The position numbers were made by a program, and so were the translations under genes. From the NCBI GenBank assembly GCA_036346225.1, contig JARFIW010000942.1:3245001-3309000 (forward strand): a stretch of DNA of 64,000 nt. The letters run 5' to 3'. The notes beneath the pieces are model-generated. The model had not been told where the DNA came from. It saw only the letters and a list, made by a program, of their open reading frames with translations, and searched no databases. This document shows, piece by piece, positions 21,346-31,504 of this stretch. Source of the DNA: Platerodrilus igneus (lineage: Eukaryota; Arthropoda; Insecta; Coleoptera; Lycidae). The number at the start of each line of letters is the position of its first letter. Position 1 is the stretch's first letter.

Positions 21346-23149
21346 TATGAGAATTTGATAAACAAAAGCAGGGCCATCAAGTACGCAAAATTAATAAAAC
21401 AGAAGAACTGTAGTCATTTCCTTAATAAAGTAGCTTTGTATATAAATTTAGCAATCCGTTTCTATCAGAAGCAAGGAATTTTAACTAGAGCGACTTCAAA
21501 CTCTATGCTACTATATTTCCTCAACACTGCATGGGCGACGCTTTTGCTCGGGAGAACAGTTTAAGTTAAGCAAGCCCCCATTTGTAAAGTTTTTGTAAAA
21601 TAATGAAACGCTGAGTAAGTAAGTCGACTTGATAAACTAAAAATGATATTTTTTAAATACTTAATTACTACTACGTATATCATTACTAACAATATATTAT
21701 GAGGTTTACTAAAGAAATCATAATCATATTTAGGTACCAAGTAGTCTAGAGCGTCAAAGGTCTCTTTATCATAGTTGTTTCACATGCTGGGTTTATCTAA
21801 TCGTTGGCTAATTTGATAATACATAAAAGTCAACGAAATACTAGCGCTATGACTTATACAGCTCTCCATAACTCCCTTATCTGTAAAGTTCAAAAATAAA
21901 ACTATTTTCGCAAACACATCTGTTTTTGTAAGTGGACTTTAGTATCTGAGAAATTGCATATCCTTGTCCCTTCTTGGTGTATTTTGTTAGTACGTGAATA
22001 TTGTCAGGAATTGTTTTGGTATCTGATAGTAGGTAGGTTGCAAAACCAATTATGAGGTGAGGAGTCGCCACAATTTGATAACGGCGATATTGTAAATCAA
22101 AATGTACCAGAAGTTAGCAAATATTGCGCAAACACAAGGTTGTAAGAAAATGGTCAATTATCGAACTGTAAATACCTGTAAAGATACATTTTTTAAATTA
22201 ACAATTAGTGGGAACTCTTCACTTTTTACAGTGCGAGGTGGTTGGTAATGGACAGTATTGGATTCCTTTTGCCATTGTATTTTAACTAACTCTCAAGTAG
22301 TTACAGCTTTGCTGATAAATGTCATAAAATAAAAGTATACATAAGTAAACAACGTGTTTTTTCAGGAGGAACTATAATAAAATAACGTTTATCTTGTTTT
22401 TGTGCATTTTTCAAGCTAATTAAAAAAATTATTAGTGTATTTTTGATAAGATGTTTACATAGAATGGAGAATGTGAACTAATCTTTGAGGCGTAATAAAG
22501 ATATGGCGATACGACAACTTTAATATTCGTTAGTAATACCTATTTTTTTTTAAAACTTGCTACGTGCAGCGACATAGTCAACAAAAGCAGCAACAAAGAA
22601 GAAAGAAAGAGAAATTGACCGGGTTCAGTCGACGAGTGGGCGAGGTATAATACCTACAAAAATTAAATAAGGCCTGAAATAAAAATAAATTATTGACCGC
22701 TCCGTACAACCTGTAGGAGAAATCCCCGCCTGCAGTTATACCAATATAAAAAAAATGAAATAACACATTAACAAAACATCTCTAATTAGCATAAAAAAAA
22801 AATAAATCATTTCGTACATACAATTATTTCGAGATCTGTATGAGCCCCAAATAGTAATATCTAAGTGAACAGGGTCTCGACACAAACAGGAAAGAAACAT
22901 CAGCCACGTTTCCACGTTTCAACGATCTCTCGTTTGCTGCTCGGATCGGAGCGGGCCAGATGGACCTGGGATCCCGTAACGGGTGCAGCCTTCTATACCC
23001 TAAGGAGCGGCAATTCAAGGGACTATCGAAGCTAGAATGATTACAATAAATATTAATTTATTTACGCCGACAAGTACGGGTTTATAAAACCATCAATATT
23101 CACCACCCCGTAAGGCGTGCGCAAAATTTTCATAAAGAAAAACGGAACG
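21346..23149. other. No recognised gene
   Basis: AT-rich DNA. A 69-codon plus-strand frame at 21355-21564 has no recognisable motif. The GC-richer stretch at 22860-23010 (around GGATCGGAGCGGGCCAGATG) was compared with rRNA and tRNA in memory and matched neither. Confidence 0.4.
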
Positions 23150-23609
23150 AAGAATCTAGCAATTACGACGAGTGCTTTTTAGCATTTTAAAAATAAAGTG
23201 ATCATAAATTCGTTTAATTAAACAACCAGAGCTCCAAGTCATATTGTGGTTATCAAAAAGCGTGATTAGGAAAACTTGGAAACACGCTTTTATCGGATAG
23301 TACGCGACCTTAGTTTCACGAGTCTTTAGGTTCAAACCATAGAGAAAGCAATTACATGTTATCGGAATGTTTAACAAATTAAAGGATACCTGAAACAAGG
23401 TATTGACTTATTTAAATTTTATCATAAACTTGTCGTTTACAAGCAAATAGATTTGAATTAAACAATTATTGTAAAGCGGGCTTATGATAAATAGGTATAG
23501 TACACAGGATGTTGATGAAGGATTTACGAATAGCAACGGAATTGATTTAACGGAAAAACAAATTAAGGGAAAAAGGGGTAATTAATTTATCCCGAAAATA
23601 AACGTAACA
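23150..23609 (-). repeat. 3' LTR of copy I
   Basis: On the minus strand it starts TGTTACGTTTATTTTCGGG right after the polypurine tract. It matches 25757-26013 over ~255 bp and, more loosely, 41579-42050. The outer end near 23150 is estimated from the limit of similarity. Confidence 0.75.
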
Positions 23610-23622
23610 AATCCCTCCCCCC
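23610..23622 (-). other. Polypurine tract of copy I
   Basis: GGGGGGAGGGATT on the minus strand directly abuts the TGTTACG start of the 3' LTR. This is the usual plus-strand primer position for reverse transcription. Confidence 0.8.
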
Positions 23623-23883
23623 AGCAAAATTAACAAGTCGGGGTAGGAAAGCAAAAATACGGGAGTGGGCAGTACCAAATAAAACAAACAAAAAAACTCC
23701 AAACAACAACAAAATTCGCTTAAGAACTAAAAAAAATTCGTTACGAAAACAAAAAAAAACAAAAGAAAAGAAAGACACTCTAAAAAAAGAAAAACAGAAC
23801 TCTCATCCGGCTTTAAAGACCAATAGTGGTAACGATTGGACTACCAAAAAAAAGGACATAAAACACTCACTGGAGTGAACCGA

Positions 23884-23915
23884 GTATTTATTTCAGGAAA
23901 CTGGCGACTTGAGAG
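23884..23915 (+). mobile_element. Foreign LTR-end plus primer-binding-site fragment
   Basis: TTTATTTCAGGAAACTGGCG followed by ACTTGAG resembles the LTR-end and primer-binding-site junction of the element at 12.1 kb (TTTATTTCAGGAAACTGGCGACC), but lies on the plus strand inside minus-strand copy I. It may be a small insertion from that family or a coincidence of short signals. Confidence 0.35.
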
Positions 23916-24544
23916 GAAAGGGTGGATTGTTGTAAATAATTTTAGTGATAGGACAACAAAAAAAAAGGAAAGAAGGGTAAGAAGCAAGCAACGAGGACTA
24001 GGATAGAACGGCATTGACACTGCTGAAAAGTCGTCGGAGGACGAATATTTTTAATGAAGAAACAGTAAAGTTTTCAACCTCAAGAAAAGAAATTGTTTTT
24101 TTGCGAAAAAACCAAAGTAAGAATGGAACGAGGAAGAAAACCAACAGTACAAGCCAAAACAGGACCCAAGGGTTAAGCCTCAAGTATGCAAAGGAGTAAC
24201 AAGGGAGAACGAGAGGAAAATAGAACAAGCGCTGGTAAAAGAAATGATGTACTACAAACTGTGGTAACCAGGAATTGCAACAACCGAAGAACCAAAGAAA
24301 AAAATGCTAACTAGTCCTAAAGTCGACTAAGTCATGGTTTTCGAAGAAAAGAGATACGAACTAGAAAGCAACTACCACAGGAGCGGATGGACGAAACACA
24401 ATCGGTGTAGGAACCGACAGCAAAGAAAACCCGCCAAAAAAAGGAGAGGAATGTGTAACGAAAGGAACGCGAAAAAAAAGTAAAAAACAAAAAAAATAAC
24501 AGCAAGCAACAAAAAAACCCTAAGAATCGCACCAAAAAAAATAA

Positions 24545-24790
24545 ACAGAATCCCAGTGTAGTCATGTATGAATATGTGTGTGCGTGTGCGTGCATGTGAG
24601 TGTATGGGTGTAAGTTGATGTATAGGTATGTGAGTGAGTGTGTGTGTGTGTGTGTGTAAGAAATGTGTGTGTATGGGTTATGCGTGTATAAAATGTGCGT
24701 GTATGTATGTGTTGGACCGCTGTAGTTGCCTCTTACGACAGCAGGTCGTACCATGGGGCTATTCTATTTCCAGACCCACACGGGGTTAAG
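24545..24790 (-). repeat. GT-rich tract and CTGTCGTAAGAGGC unit
   Basis: A GT/GTAT-rich run is followed by the reverse complement of the unit CATGGTACGACCTGC, TGTCGTAAGAGGC and GCGGTCCAACAC. Copy II has the same unit three times in tandem (43505-44010). Here it is single, so the number varies between copies of the family. Confidence 0.8.
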
Positions 24791-24976
24791 AAAAACAAAC
24801 ACAAAATCTAGCAAAACAGGGAAGTAAATAAAGGGATCGTAAAGTCCAAAAATCAAGTCCTAAGGAAACCAAATTCGGCATAATAATTTGGGGTGCATGG
24901 ACTAAATATTGGGCTTCAGGCGTTAGTGCCACCAGCAAGAAAATAAAACAAGATCAAGGACGTTAGGACTTCGCCG

Positions 24977-25780
24977 TCATACATCTTCAGGTTCGGAATC
25001 CGCATAGACAAATTTCTGCCTCTTTTGGGCAGTTTTTCGCAAAACAGGAACAGCAGGGGATGTAGTAGTTGTAACACGCGATAAAGGAGGTGGCAAGGGT
25101 AGTTTAGAAAACTGAAAACGTGACATAGAAGAAAGGGGTTTGTTTTTAAAATGGGTTGCAAGAAAGCCAACGGTAGAAAGAGAAGAAGTATTGACTGTAC
25201 GAGAATTAATCTTACGAAAAGAAACACAAGCAGAGCACACTTCAGTTATGTGAGATAAAGGGACAAAAGTAGATAGAACTTCAACGACGTTAGATAATGG
25301 ACTAGAAGTATCACAGTTAGGAAAGAAGACACCATTGGCTGTAGGAGTATACACTGTAGCAAAAGGAGCAGAATCCGATAACACTTCAATCATATTACAT
25401 AAAGGACCATAATCAGACAGAAGTTCATCCACGTTACAAGAACAAACAGCATCAAGTAAAACTTTGCCAATGTTATATAAAGAAGTAAAATGAAGTTTAT
25501 CAACATGAAAAAAAGGAGCAGCACCAGACAGAATTTCATCAATCTTACAAGAACAAACAGTATTAGGAAGAACTTCATTCACAATAAATAAGGAAGCAGA
25601 ATCAGGTTGACCTTCTTCAACATTAGATAACAAGACAACAGCTAGGATTTCACCAACCTTAGTTAAAAGAACAGAAGCAAGTAACATTTTGTCAGCATGA
25701 GAAAAATGACTAAGAGTAGGTAACGTTTCATGAACGTCTGATAAAGGAATAGGATTATACGTTATCGGAATGTGTAACAA
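24977..25780 (-). CDS. Repeat-rich Gag C-terminal tail, copy I
   Basis: A 267-codon frame, the longest in the window. Residues ~1-180 are built from degenerate units of about 18-22 residues with the pattern x-V-x-E-V-L-S-x-x-x-P-L-S-x-x-x, for example SNVVEVLSTFVPLSHITEV and CNMIEVLSDSAPFATV. The C-terminus turns basic (KTAQKRQKF) and ends in an acidic SEPEDV. Homologous sequence lies at 42610-43310 and 48178-48353, and in copy III it lies 3' of a gag with zinc knuckles. This suggests a Gag extension; its function is unknown. The first codons come from the LTR fusion, so the true N-terminus is lost. Confidence 0.6.
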   Translation of the reverse strand: MLHIPITYNPIPLSDVHETLPTLSHFSHADKMLLASVLLTKVGEILAVVLLSNVEEGQPDSASLFIVNEVLPNTVCSCKIDEILSGAAPFFHVDKLHFTSLYNIGKVLLDAVCSCNVDELLSDYGPLCNMIEVLSDSAPFATVYTPTANGVFFPNCDTSSPLSNVVEVLSTFVPLSHITEVCSACVSFRKINSRTVNTSSLSTVGFLATHFKNKPLSSMSRFQFSKLPLPPPLSRVTTTTSPAVPVLRKTAQKRQKFVYADSEPEDV

Positions 25781-26013
25781 ATTAGAGGATACTTAAAACA
25801 AGGTATTGACTTATTTAAATTTTTTCATAAATTTGTCGTTTCCAAGCAAATAGATTTGAGTTAAACAATTATTGTAAAGCAAACTTATGATGAACAGATA
25901 AAGTATACAGGATGTTGATGAAGGATTTACGAATAGCAACGGAATTGATTTAACGGAAAAACAAATTAAAGGGAAAACGGAGTAATTAATTTATCCCGAA
26001 AATAAACGTAACA
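25757..26013 (-). repeat. 5' LTR of copy I (inner part deleted)
   Basis: Matches the other LTR from TGTTACGTTTATTTTCGGG at 26013 down to CGATAACGT at 25757, then breaks off into Gag-tail coding sequence. Confidence 0.8.
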
Positions 26014-26071
26014 AACTACTTAAATTACTTTTATTGACAAAATAAAATTAAACTAATATAAAATAATACAG

Positions 26072-26530
26072 AGTTTTATATTCGTTCATAAAAGAACAAA
26101 TGTACCTGCGTCTCAAGAACCATTTTTCGGGCACTTTTAAAATATATGAGTCATTAACATAATACCATTTTGCCAAGGGAATTTTGGCGTTAGCTTTGGC
26201 ACATATATACGGTGCGGGAACATGAGTTATTTTTGATTTTTAGATAAAAATTGCCAACGGTATCTATCGCTTTCTAGCTGAGTTCTTACTTTTATATATG
26301 CATCATAATGTCCATCGTGAAGTAAGCCGCTATGTCGCACAACAACATACAATGCAACACTTTAGTTTGATTAAAGTTAAACGTTTGGAGATTTCGACAT
26401 CGTCTTGAACAAAATGGCCTTAAATCAAGTAGAATACGAATGAAACATGATCATTTATCGTAGCAGATTGCGGTCTTAAAACCTGAAAACGTTTTAAGTG
26501 TAAAATCAGTACAGCAAATGGATTAAATAT
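26072..26530 (-). pseudogene. USP16/45-type ubiquitin hydrolase fragment, broken
   Basis: Minus-strand translation gives the C-terminal half of a ubiquitin-specific protease in the right order. AVLILHLKRFQVLR (about 26520-26479) is the L-x-L-H-L-K-R-F block. VVVRHSGLLHDGHYDAYIKV (about 26345-26288) is the catalytic His box. AKWYYVNDSYILKVPE (about 26175-26122) has the Asp of the N-D-S-Y motif, and VLETQVHLFFYERI (26115-26072) is the terminal strand. The HSG-x-x-x-x-GHY-x-AY spacing is closest to the USP16/USP45 group. It is broken by an in-frame stop before GHFVQ, a stop and frame change after the His box, and a frameshift before VLETQ. No introns are evident across it and the Cys box is absent, so this is a partial pseudogene, possibly a retrocopy. 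Confidence 0.75.
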
Positions 26531-26802
26531 TAGAATTTGCTTAGTAGCACAAGTATAAACAGTTTTTTATTAGGTTCACTATGTTTTTTGAACATGAATC
26601 AGTAGATAAGCTGGGTATGTAAGAACGCAAAAAGGTGCAATTTTCTAACGAAAAAGATCGGTTTTCCCATTTATTTTGAGAATTAAAGTCTCAAAAAATC
26701 TAAGGTCCGTTCTGGTCATTTTTGTCCCATACATTGCATTTTCCATAACAGTCTTAAAAATTCTCGTCACATACAAGTCGAATAATGACAGGGAAATCAG
26801 AC

Positions 26803-27026
26803 CAGTTTTTGCTCATTGTTCCAGGGCGCGGTTCCGGGAGGGTGTTTGGGTGATTTGTTAATCGGATCTGAACCCTAATTTCCCGGGCAATCTAACCCTG
26901 TTTAAAATTTTAAAATCGGACTACTCTTTACAGAGTTTCACCCTGTTAAAGCCCCGTACCCCGAGTTTTTGCTCATTGGATTCATATCTGACCTAGATAA
27001 GAGTTTTCTTCGACTAACCACTTTAG
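26803..27026 (+). repeat. Left terminal inverted repeat of the 4-kb element
   Basis: Pairs with 30630-30828. Shared landmarks are GGTTCCGGGAGGGTGTTTGG, GATTTGTTAATCGGATCTGA, AGTTTTTGCTCATTG and TTTCTTCGACTAACCA. Similarity is high but interrupted by indels. Confidence 0.8.
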
Positions 27027-27189
27027 TCCCCATTATCCCTACCCTAAAAATCCGTAACCTAACCCCTAAAATTTAGGACCAACTTTTACAACCACCATAT
27101 AGGTAAAATCACCACTTTGCTATGCTTTCAGTTACCTAGTTTCGTCTACTTTTCCAAGGCTGTGGTGACGTCATAGCCTTTTATAAGTA

Positions 27190-28010
27190 AAGAGCAATGT
27201 AATGCTATTCTTAAATTTTTATTCTGACATTATACATAATAAAATTTTAAAATATTTAATGTCAAACATGGAACCATTTAAACATAACTTTAATACAAAG
27301 TTATACACAGAAAACAGTCCTTTCTTTATGTTTGTTTGGAGTGGTTTTAATTTTATCTAATTTTATTCGCAGCTTAAAATTTAAATCGGCACCCAAGTCT
27401 TCTATCTCTTCTACTAGCCAATAGTTTGATACATAGAAACCGTCTAGGTTTTCGTATTGTAAAATGTAACAAAGTTTGTCTCTATATATACAAAGTTTTT
27501 GATTCCAGCGACAACCAGATCCATTCCTTCGTGTAATTCTTGCAGCTTGTGTCAATCTTTTAATTGCGGCTCTCCCACTATATCCTGCATACGTATCTTG
27601 TTAGCTTGATCGACTTCTTCATGTCGGTATTGGAGAGAATCCTTATTCTCCCACTCACTGTTGCGTAGTTGCATGTCCACCACTTTTGGGAATATATGGT
27701 CGTTGTAGGTTGTAGGACCCTCGGTTTTAAATGATTCGAAAGGTTCTTTACTAGGCAAATATACAATGTTTAGCCGAACCCCTTTGTGAGTGGTGTATGC
27801 CAGGGTGCAAAACCCGTATTCCTTAGTTCGTCTATGTTATCTGCCATTTTGATAAATACGTTTTTAGTATAATTTTTTATAAAGTATACGGATTTAGTAC
27901 CTTCCTTTCTCCGCAAGGACGCCTACATAACTAAAAGGGTCTTTCATACTAACCACAAATCCATACAGTTTGTCGAACCCGGATGTATCTAAGTCAATCC
28001 AATGTACTCG
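27190..28010 (-). pseudogene. Left copy of the unknown duplicated gene (frameshifted)
   Basis: Reverse-complement copy of 28648-29465. Minus-strand order: WIDLDTSGFDKLYGFVVS followed by MKDPFSYVGVL and a stop, then the unit starting MADNIDELR, then MPSKEPFESFKTEG through KIRMQDIVGEPQLKD (27552-27758), then the C-terminal part ending DKIKTTPNKHK (27301-27555). The sense Gln codon in IRMQD is a TAG stop in the right copy. In turn this copy has frame breaks near 27780 and 27555. No known domain. It has a mixed-charge, soluble appearance. Confidence 0.6.
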
Positions 28011-28144
28011 GTACCACTTGCCAAAATGTGGAGTAAGCTATCGGACAAGCTACAAAATAGCTGTTGTTTAGTGTATAATAACCTACTCCAGTACGTGTAT
28101 TGAGGAATAGCAATACAAAGAAATTGACTGGCTTGTAAATTAAG

Positions 28145-28726
28145 TTGTTAGAAAAGCCAGAGGAAAGGAAAAAATTGATAAAGTACGTGCCTTTGGCTTT
28201 TAGTTTTAACTATTTACCTGTAAATAATTTGGGGATAGTAGAGGAGGAAGACAGCCTAGATAAAATAAAAATCTTACACAAGTGCTACATTAAAGCAGGT
28301 AGTACATATTTTACACAATCTGCAACACCATATTCTACAATTCCAAAAGAAATAATCATTTCAGAATTGGGGTTGATAAATAAGCCTAACATTCGCCCAG
28401 AGGTTGTACGACAACGCGTAAATATTGGCAGTAAACTTTATCCGTTTACGCTAAAGAAAATTGCCCCATTATGCACGCCATACGCTGTAAGTGGAAGAAA
28501 GAGACAGCTGGAATTAGAGGAAATGTATGCAAAAAGGCAAAAGTTAGATTACATGGAAAATACTGCGATAATACGCGAACAATACAAAGATGTGTTAGAC
28601 AAAGAACATCTTAGAGAAAATGAGGAAGAATTAAAAGATCATTTTATGTGCCGATGGACTGACTTAGATATATCCGGATTCTACACGCATTTGTGGTTAG
28701 TAAGAAAGACTCTTTTAGTTATGTAG
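28145..28726 (+). CDS. Unknown protein, central gene of the 4-kb element
   Basis: A 193-codon frame lying largely between the inverted arms. Visible parts: a hydrophobic and aromatic N-terminal third (KYVPLAFSFNYLPVNNLG), a middle with IPKEIIISELGLINKP, and a basic then charged helical stretch (GRKRQLELEEMYAKRQKLD) at residues ~118-170 that could be a coiled coil or nuclear signal. The last ~25 codons run into the right arm, where a frame change relative to the left-arm copy replaces the expected end. No family recognised. The first in-frame codon used here is not ATG, so the start is uncertain. Confidence 0.45.
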   Translation: MLEKPEERKKLIKYVPLAFSFNYLPVNNLGIVEEEDSLDKIKILHKCYIKAGSTYFTQSATPYSTIPKEIIISELGLINKPNIRPEVVRQRVNIGSKLYPFTLKKIAPLCTPYAVSGRKRQLELEEMYAKRQKLDYMENTAIIREQYKDVLDKEHLRENEEELKDHFMCRWTDLDISGFYTHLWLVRKTLLVM

Positions 28727-29465
28727 GCATTGTTGGTACTTCTTGGTACTACTACTCTTTGGTACTACATTCGTATACTTTTAAAAGATTATTCTAAAAA
28801 CGTATTTATCAAAATGGCAGATAACATAGACGAATTAAGGAATGCGGGTTTCGTAACCTTGGCGTACACCACACGCAAAGAGGTTTCGCTAAACATTGTA
28901 TCTTTGCCTAGTAAAGAACCTTTCGGATCATTTAAAACCGAGAATCTTACAACCTATAACGAACATATATTCCCAAAAGTGGTGGACATGCAACTACACA
29001 ACAGTGAGTGGGAGAATAAGGATTCCCTTCAATACCGACAAGAAGAAGTTGATCAAGCTAGCAAGATACGTATGTAGGATAAAGTGGGAGAGCCGCGATT
29101 AAAAGATTGTCACAAGCTGCAAGAATTACACAAAGGAATGGATTTGGTTGTCAGTGGAATCAAAGATAGAGACAAACTTCGGTACATTTTGCAATTTAAA
29201 AACCTAGACGGTCCCTATGTATCAAACTATTGGTTAGAAAAGCAGATACAAGACTTAGGTGTCGATTTAAATTTTAAGCTGCGAATGAAATTAGATAATA
29301 TTAAAACCACTCCAAACAAACATAAATAAAGGACTGTCTTCTGTGTATAACTTTGTATTAAAATTACGTTTAAATGGCTCCATGCCTAGTATTAAATATT
29401 TTTAAATTTTGTTATGTATAATGTCAGAATAAAAATTTTAGAATAGTATTACATTGCTGTTTATT
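28648..29465 (+). repeat. Right arm of the inverted gene duplication
   Basis: Mirror image of 27190-28010. The match includes the 3' flank with GTATAATGTCAGAATAAAAA and TAGTATTACATTGCT, which shows that the duplication covers the downstream untranslated region as well as the gene. Confidence 0.85.
28814..29329 (+). pseudogene. Right copy of the unknown duplicated gene (one nonsense codon)
   Basis: Starts at the only good ATG (MADNIDELRNAGFVTLAYTT) and reads to KIRM, where TAG interrupts it at about 29075. The same frame then continues as DKVGEPRLKDCHKLQE to the natural end at KTTPNKHK (29327). About 170 codons in all. Compared with the left copy the only break in this part is the TAG. A few residues differ between the copies, so the duplication is not brand new. 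Function unknown. Confidence 0.5.
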
Positions 29466-29937
29466 TACAAAACGTTGTGACGTCACCACGAAATAGCAGT
29501 CACACAGAAAGGGGTGCGCATGAGCAAGGACGCGCATGGGCAGGGGTGTGCAAGGGCAGAGATGTGCCTGAGCGTACACGAGGAAAGCGGCAGTTATGTC
29601 ACCAAGCATCTAATTCTTTATTTGGGTGGTATCGAGTACTTGCCGGCGTATGTATATGAAGGCACAAGGATATAGGTTAGGTGTGTATAGTAGTTGTAAG
29701 TTTTATAGATTAAATGTACATAGTTTAGCTTTGACTTAACTACGTAATTATGTTATGACATGCGTTTAGAGATTAAAATTTAAAGTTAGAAAGTTGATAA
29801 AATTTTTACCCTGTTTAAAAGTCTCTCATGTTTTTGATAAAGTGTGTTAAGTTTTAGAATGTTTTATTAAAGAACAAGTTTTGAATTTCTCTATAATGCT
29901 TAAGAATAAGGTCCATTTAACTTAAAAGAAACAAGCT
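29466..29937. other. Flank inside the 4-kb element, no gene
   Basis: Short overlapping open frames on both strands at 29424-29659 come from a GC-richer GGGGTGTGCAAGGGCAG-type stretch and have no motif. Confidence 0.4.
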
Positions 29938-30720
29938 AATCTTTTATATGTTCGCTAGGGGGTATGTGTGTAAAACGGTAAGGAGTGGTCGGATTTTAAA
30001 TCTGTTTACAGATTTGGTTTCTGCGTAAAATTTTATACTAATTTGATGTGTCGCATAACTAAAAAATTATAGGAACGGACTGAAATCGCAGCCGGTAAAA
30101 AATCTTAAAATGAGGTATCTCCCTGGGGAGATGATGCTACCTAAAAAATTTCTAGAAATTCAGGTAGCTGAGAAAAATCTAATATTAATTGACACCAAAC
30201 AAGATAGATTTATTGCGAAAGATGAAATGGCTAGTCAAAGAAAACTATTTGGTCCAGCATGTGTGAGGAAATGAGGATGCTGGAGGAAATGAGGCGGCAG
30301 GATTCCTGATTATCCCCTACTTCGGGAACTGGCTGGCTAAAGCATATGTTTTGGGTAACGAAAAAAGGTTTTAAAGATGGAGTTAAATATAGATGAACAA
30401 AAATTTAGAGGCTTAGGGACTTTAAAAGTGTAACTTTGTAAGGGGTGGCCCTATTTAAAATCTATTTACAGATTTGGACTCCCTAGAAAAATATAGACCA
30501 AACTTATGTGTCATATCCTAAGACGGTTTGAACAACTTTCTAAAGTCAGGCGTGTAACTCAGTAAAGGGTGGTTTGATTTAAACAATTCAAACAGGATTA
30601 GGTTGTTCAGAAAATTGTAGATCAGACTAAAATGGTTAGTCGAAGAAAACTTTTACGTAGGTTAGATATGAATGCAATGAGCCAAAACTTGGGGCTTTAA
30701 AAGGGTGTAACTTTGTAAGG
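29938..30720 (+). repeat. Subterminal repeats of the 4-kb element, shared with window start
   Basis: 29938-30230 matches one full period of the 191-930 array. More degraded versions of its second half follow at about 30425, 30545 and 30700. Each reads roughly GTGTAACTTTGTAAGGGGTGG, then an AT run, then a TTTACAGATT- or CAACAGG-like word. The terminal inverted repeat grows out of the last of these. Confidence 0.75.
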
Positions 30721-30844
30721 GGTGGCCGATTTTAAAAATTCCAACAGGGAAATTAGGGTTCAGATCCAATTAACAAATCACCCAAACACCCTCCGGGAAC
30801 CGCGGCCTGGATCAATGAGCAAAAACTGTTCTGGTTAGCCTGTT

Positions 30845-31250
30845 CTCCTTCTACTAGTAGTTGCTATGTTCGAAGACAACCAACGTAAGGAAAAAATTGT
30901 TGAAAGCATATGTGTGGAGCACAACACTGTACGACTACGAAATCCGGACAGTAGTAGAAATAGACAGATAACAGGTAGAAACCTTTTGAAATGTGGTGCT
31001 TCAAATGTATGACGATGATCCTGCGCAGACAAAGTTAATAACAAAGAGGTTCTAGAAACAGTAGGAGAAATAGAAGGATATAACACGTTCTACGACGTTT
31101 AGGGAATAGGCGGGATATATTACAAGCAAAGATAGGAAAAAAGAGGTCGAGGTAAATCTAGATCAGACTATTGCACGCAGATAGTGAAAGATGTATAGGC
31201 TGTGGGAATTTCATGGAAATGTGTAAGTTAGCTGAGAATAGGAAACAATG
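30845..31250 (+). pseudogene. RTE-like retrotransposon 3' coding end, left half
   Basis: The translated start reads KKLLKAYVWSTTLYDYEIRT, matching the K-x-Y-x-W-S-x-x-x-Y-x-x-E-x-W-T block near the end of RTE/L1-like reverse transcriptases. About 300 bp on, LWEFHGNV-type and similar frames match the tail of the copy at 41055-41560. Many stops. It is cut at 31250 by the Foldback-like element and continues at 39603. Confidence 0.7.
31243..31250 (+). repeat. Target-site duplication, left (AAACAATG)
   Basis: Identical to 39603-39610. The related unoccupied locus at ~41095 reads (minus strand) GAAAACGATGGAGGTACGC, which fits the sequence obtained by joining the two flanks at a single AAACAATG. 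Confidence 0.85.
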
Positions 31251-31504
31251 ATCAGCGTGAAGTTAGCAGACACATTTCAGCAGACAAAATAGCGGAAATA
31301 CCCAAAGGTTCAGTAGCGTAGGTAGAACTAATATAAAGAGACCTGCTAATTTGCTTAATATTTATACTGAATATTCCTTGGCAAAACAGATTTATACCGC
31401 TAAATTATTCTTTCACCTAAATATATATAACATGTATACAAAATAATTGGTGCACTTTTCAAAAATTTTAAAATACCCTAAATGCAAATAACACAAATTT
31501 GAAA

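Larger units (their letters stand above)
23150..26013 (-). mobile_element. Gag-only LTR element, copy I (minus strand)
   Basis: Two LTRs (23150-23609 and 25757-26013) flank a region homologous, in reverse, to 42610-44987. In minus-strand order it holds a truncated 5' LTR, the repeat-rich Gag-tail frame (25780-24977), a ~1.3-kb untranslated region with a CA-rich tract, a polypurine tract and a full 3' LTR. At 25757 the 5' LTR is joined directly to the middle of the Gag tail, so the leader, the capsid and nucleocapsid part of gag and the inner LTR end are deleted. No pol sequence is present in this or either sister copy. Confidence 0.8.
26803..30828. mobile_element. ~4.0-kb TIR element with inverted gene duplication, unknown type
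   Basis: The ends are inverted repeats (26803-27026 and 30630-30828) beginning CAGTTTTTGCTCATTG. Each end contains a second internal copy of the GTTTTTGCTCATTG word (about 26964 and, reversed, about 30672). Inside is an ~815-bp inverted duplication (27190-28010 and 28648-29465) of a gene of unknown family, with a unique coding segment between the arms. The right half also carries the ~295-bp repeat seen at the window start. No transposase, integrase or polymerase is recognisable. I could not find a convincing target-site duplication. Confidence 0.65.

Noticed and set aside
22860..23010. Possible rRNA fragment
   Set aside because: The GC-richer stretch did not match conserved 18S, 5.8S or 28S segments that I can recall.
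24332..24754. 140-codon minus-strand frame rich in His and Thr
   Set aside because: It translates the GT/CA microsatellite of the gag-only LTR element. The same composition in all frames of the CA tracts at 43.9-44.2 kb shows it is an artefact.
26803..30828. Firm assignment of the TIR element to Maverick/Polinton or parvovirus-like elements
   Set aside because: No polymerase, integrase, ATPase, NS1 helicase or identifiable capsid motif is visible, and no target duplication is clear. It is kept only as a hypothesis.
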